Of a DNA stretch of 64,000 nt, positions 61,997 through 64,000 are shown piece after piece; the first letter of the stretch is position 1, and each line of letters starts with the position of its first letter. Source of the DNA: Roseibium album (lineage in GTDB: Bacteria; Pseudomonadota; Alphaproteobacteria; Rhizobiales; Stappiaceae); NCBI GenBank assembly GCA_001404055.1, contig CXTY01000035.1, positions 186,001-250,000 on the forward strand, written 5' to 3'. Both the position numbers and the translations under genes were made by a program. The notes beneath the pieces were generated by a model. That model did no database searches, was not told the origin of the DNA, and saw only the letters and a list, made by a program, of their open reading frames with translations.

Positions 61997-63211
61997 GTGT
62001 CTGACATTGTAAAAAACTTTGAACCGGGCGACTTTCGCCATGAAGTGGAAAGCCTGGAGGAGTGGCTTTCGGGATCGGCACTTCCCTTGTGGCTTGACGC
62101 GGGACGCGACATCTCACACGGTGGCTTCCACGAACGCGTAATGCAAAATGGCCAGCCTTGCACGTCGGACAACCGACGTGCCCGTGTCCAACCGCGCCAA
62201 ATCTATTGTTTTGCCGCGGCTGGCGCAAGAGGCTGGCAGGGGGACTGGCAAGACGCTGTCCGGTCTGGATACGACTTTTTCGAAAGGGTCTATCGGCGGA
62301 GTGACGGGTTCTATGGAAACCTGGCTTCATCCGACGGGCTCCTCATCGACGACCGTTTCGATCTTTACAACCAGGCCTTTGCCCTTTTCGCTTTTGCCGA
62401 AATGAGTGTGGCTTTTCCAGATCGTTTGGTAGAACTGGAAACGAGGGCTGCTAATCTCCTCGCTGGTCTCAAGGCAAGTTACGCGCATACTCAGGCCGGT
62501 TTCGAAGAGGCGGTGCCGACCAGGTTGCCGCTTTGCTCTAATCCCCACATGCATCTTTTCGAGGCGAGTCTGGCCTGGGAGGATACAGCTTCTAATCCGG
62601 CAACCTGGACATCCATGGCCGATGAGATTGCGCGTCTAGCGATGACAAGGTTCATCGACAGCGAAAGTGGCGCTCTCCGGGAATTCTTCTCACACGATTG
62701 GACGCCGTTTGAAGGTGACAAAGGACGCATCGTCGAACCTGGTCACCAGTTTGAATGGGCCTGGCTCCTTTGCAGGTGGGGAGAACGACGCGGAGATCAG
62801 GTCGCGAAGGAAAAAGCAAGGAAGTTATTCGAAATTGGGGTGAATCACGGCCTCTGCGAAGACCGCCAGGTCGCGATTATGGGGCTTTACGACGATTTCT
62901 CGATTTCCGATCCGGTTGCAAGATTGTGGCCACAGACCGAGTGGCTGAAGGCTGCCGCAATCCTTGCGCGGCAGAGTGTGGGGTCGGATAGGGAGTTCTA
63001 TCTCAACCAGGCGGTTTGGGCAGTTCATGCGCTCCGGAAATTTCTCCAGCCCCCTGTTGAAGGGCTCTGGTTCGACAAACTGAAACCGGACGGTCAATTC
63101 ATCGACGAACCGGCCCCTGCCAGCAGCTTCTATCACATCCTCTGTGCCATCTACGAGGCACGGAACACCATTGAAATACTTGGTGAAGACAGACTGAAAA
63201 GGTCTGCCTGA
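61997..63211 (+). CDS. AGE-family sugar isomerase, probable mannose-6-phosphate isomerase
   Basis: The 404-residue protein belongs to the N-acylglucosamine 2-epimerase (AGE) superfamily, an (alpha/alpha)6 barrel. RARVQPRQIYCFAAAGARGW, LYNQAFALFAFAE, SNPHMHLFEASLAWE, GHQFEWAWLLCRW and RLWPQTEWLKAA supply the expected His/Glu/Arg residues of the pocket. Members of this family serve as mannose-6-phosphate isomerase in rhizobia, and others act on mannose or glucosamine derivatives. Because the AlgA in this cluster has lost its isomerase metal site, a phosphomannose-isomerase role is the best guess. GTG 61997 is preceded by ACAGGAG. Confidence 0.83.
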   Translation: MSDIVKNFEPGDFRHEVESLEEWLSGSALPLWLDAGRDISHGGFHERVMQNGQPCTSDNRRARVQPRQIYCFAAAGARGWQGDWQDAVRSGYDFFERVYRRSDGFYGNLASSDGLLIDDRFDLYNQAFALFAFAEMSVAFPDRLVELETRAANLLAGLKASYAHTQAGFEEAVPTRLPLCSNPHMHLFEASLAWEDTASNPATWTSMADEIARLAMTRFIDSESGALREFFSHDWTPFEGDKGRIVEPGHQFEWAWLLCRWGERRGDQVAKEKARKLFEIGVNHGLCEDRQVAIMGLYDDFSISDPVARLWPQTEWLKAAAILARQSVGSDREFYLNQAVWAVHALRKFLQPPVEGLWFDKLKPDGQFIDEPAPASSFYHILCAIYEARNTIEILGEDRLKRSA

Positions 63212-63332
63212 TCCTCAGCGGCCCTAGCCACCTAACACCAGCGCCTGACGCCGGAAGAACGGGTCGAAAAATTGGAAAATGCAGTTTCGGGACCGAGGCC
63301 CTGAAACAGGATTCTTAGAAAGACATAGTGTT

Positions 63333-64000
63333 ATGGTTTTTTCGTCGGTTATCTTCATCTTTGCTTTTTTGCCGTTGTTCCTGGCGAGTTACTACGTCAC
63401 GCCGGTAAGGTACCGCTCGTATGTAATCCTGCTTCTCTCGTACGGTTTTTACGCCTGGTGGCGCATTGATTTCGCATTCCTAATGTTTTTCACAACGCTT
63501 GTGAACTACATCGCAGTCGCACAATTGTTCAAATCGGACAATGCGCGTTATCGACTGAGTATCCTTGTCGGCATGGTTGTCTCCAACCTTGCTCTGCTGT
63601 TTTACTATAAATATTTCAACTTCTTCGCCGATAGCATGGCATTCGTCTTCAACGGTGGTCAAACATACGCATGGGGTCTGCCCCACGTCATCCTGCCAAT
63701 AGGCATTTCCTTCTACATTTTTCACAATCTGAGCTATCTGGTAGACGTATATCGCCGTGACCTGACACCCTCGCGCAGTTTTGTCGATTTCTCGGCATTC
63801 ATTGCTTTTTTCCCTCACCAGATCGCCGGCCCGGTACTGCGTTTTGCGGACTTGAAGGAACAGTTCTACGAGCGGGCACATAACCCGGCGAAATTCAATT
63901 ATGGCGCTGTTCGTTTCATGACCGGTCTGGCGAAGAAGGTTCTGATTGCTGACCCAGCTGCCGTCATTGCAGATGCTGCGTTTGCCATTCCCAATCCGAC
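63333..64000 (+). CDS. algI: Alginate O-acetylation protein AlgI (MBOAT), 5' part
   Basis: An open frame starts at ATG 63333 (MVFSSVIFIFAFLPLFLASYY) and runs past the window end, giving about 222 visible residues. It is a polytopic membrane protein with the MBOAT-type start typical of AlgI, then YGFYAWWRIDF, LFYYKYFNFF, LPIGISFYIFHNLSY and FFPHQIAGPVLRFADL. AlgI moves acetyl groups across the inner membrane for AlgX/AlgJ. The catalytic His lies beyond the visible part. It belongs to the same transcription direction as the rest of the cluster, which clearly continues to the right. Confidence 0.9.
   Translation, partial: MVFSSVIFIFAFLPLFLASYYVTPVRYRSYVILLLSYGFYAWWRIDFAFLMFFTTLVNYIAVAQLFKSDNARYRLSILVGMVVSNLALLFYYKYFNFFADSMAFVFNGGQTYAWGLPHVILPIGISFYIFHNLSYLVDVYRRDLTPSRSFVDFSAFIAFFPHQIAGPVLRFADLKEQFYERAHNPAKFNYGAVRFMTGLAKKVLIADPAAVIADAAFAIPNP

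Noticed and set aside
1..64000. CRISPR array
   Set aside because: No regularly spaced direct repeats and no cas genes were seen anywhere in the window.

Overview
The window reads as a marine alphaproteobacterium, most like the Roseibium/Labrenzia (Stappiaceae) or wider Rhodobacterales-Hyphomicrobiales grouping. This is inferred from gene content (2-aminoethylphosphonate importer, tRNA-linked island with alphaproteobacterial-type genes, AGE-family isomerase), codon use and intermediate-high GC. No rRNA or other phylogenetic marker is present to confirm it.

Layout. (1) 1-5240: a phosphatase and a complete ABC importer of the 2-aminoethylphosphonate type, closed by a strong terminator. (2) 5400-14500: a glycan-related accessory block. 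It holds two unknown proteins, a double-domain glycosyltransferase and its partial tandem copy on the plus strand. On the minus strand are a sulfotransferase, a secreted caspase-like protein with Sel1 repeats, a small lipoprotein and a heparinase II/III-type lyase. (3) 14822-20469: a tRNA-Ser(GCT) followed by a P4-type integrase and a small integrated element with a tightly coupled five-gene operon (two helix-turn-helix proteins), then about 1 kb of non-coding DNA. (4) 20470-34338: a DUF2938 membrane protein, then a catabolic locus. This has an SDR dehydrogenase divergent from a long operon: a ribose-type ABC importer, a regulator made of a winged helix fused to a solute-binding-protein domain, an M24 'pita-bread' hydrolase, 2-oxo-acid/acetoin-dehydrogenase-like E1 alpha and beta, an E2-like lipoyl protein without the acyltransferase motif, and an aldehyde dehydrogenase. 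A 15-bp palindrome recurs in the divergent promoter. (5) 34339-39679: a decayed zone with a Tat-exported amidase, dispersed intergenic repeats, a frameshifted ChbG/YdjC-like pseudogene, a shortened PL5 alginate lyase and a long AT-rich leader. (6) 39680-64000: a large alginate biosynthesis cluster running off the right edge.

The alginate cluster is the centrepiece. Its order is algD, alg8, alg44 (PilZ), algA, a second Alg44-like membrane-fusion protein, algG, a 1002-residue Sel1 protein, algX, algF, a 948-residue Sel1 protein, algL, algC-like phosphomannomutase, an AlgK-like Sel1 lipoprotein, an AGE-family isomerase and the start of algI. Catalytic residues of AlgD, AlgG, AlgX, AlgC and the PilZ motifs of Alg44 are visible.

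Differences from the Pseudomonas/Azotobacter paradigm are substantial. AlgG carries roughly 650 extra N-terminal residues. AlgA lacks the metal-binding motif of its phosphomannose-isomerase half, and an AGE-family isomerase encoded in the same cluster could supply that step. Alg44 function looks split over two proteins. Sel1 scaffolds are multiplied, and no AlgE-type porin or AlgJ is seen before the window ends.

The two most novel-looking systems are this rearranged alginate machine and the 21-34 kb catabolic operon with its fused regulator, candidate operator and degenerate E2. All functional statements come from reading motifs by eye; no database search was run.
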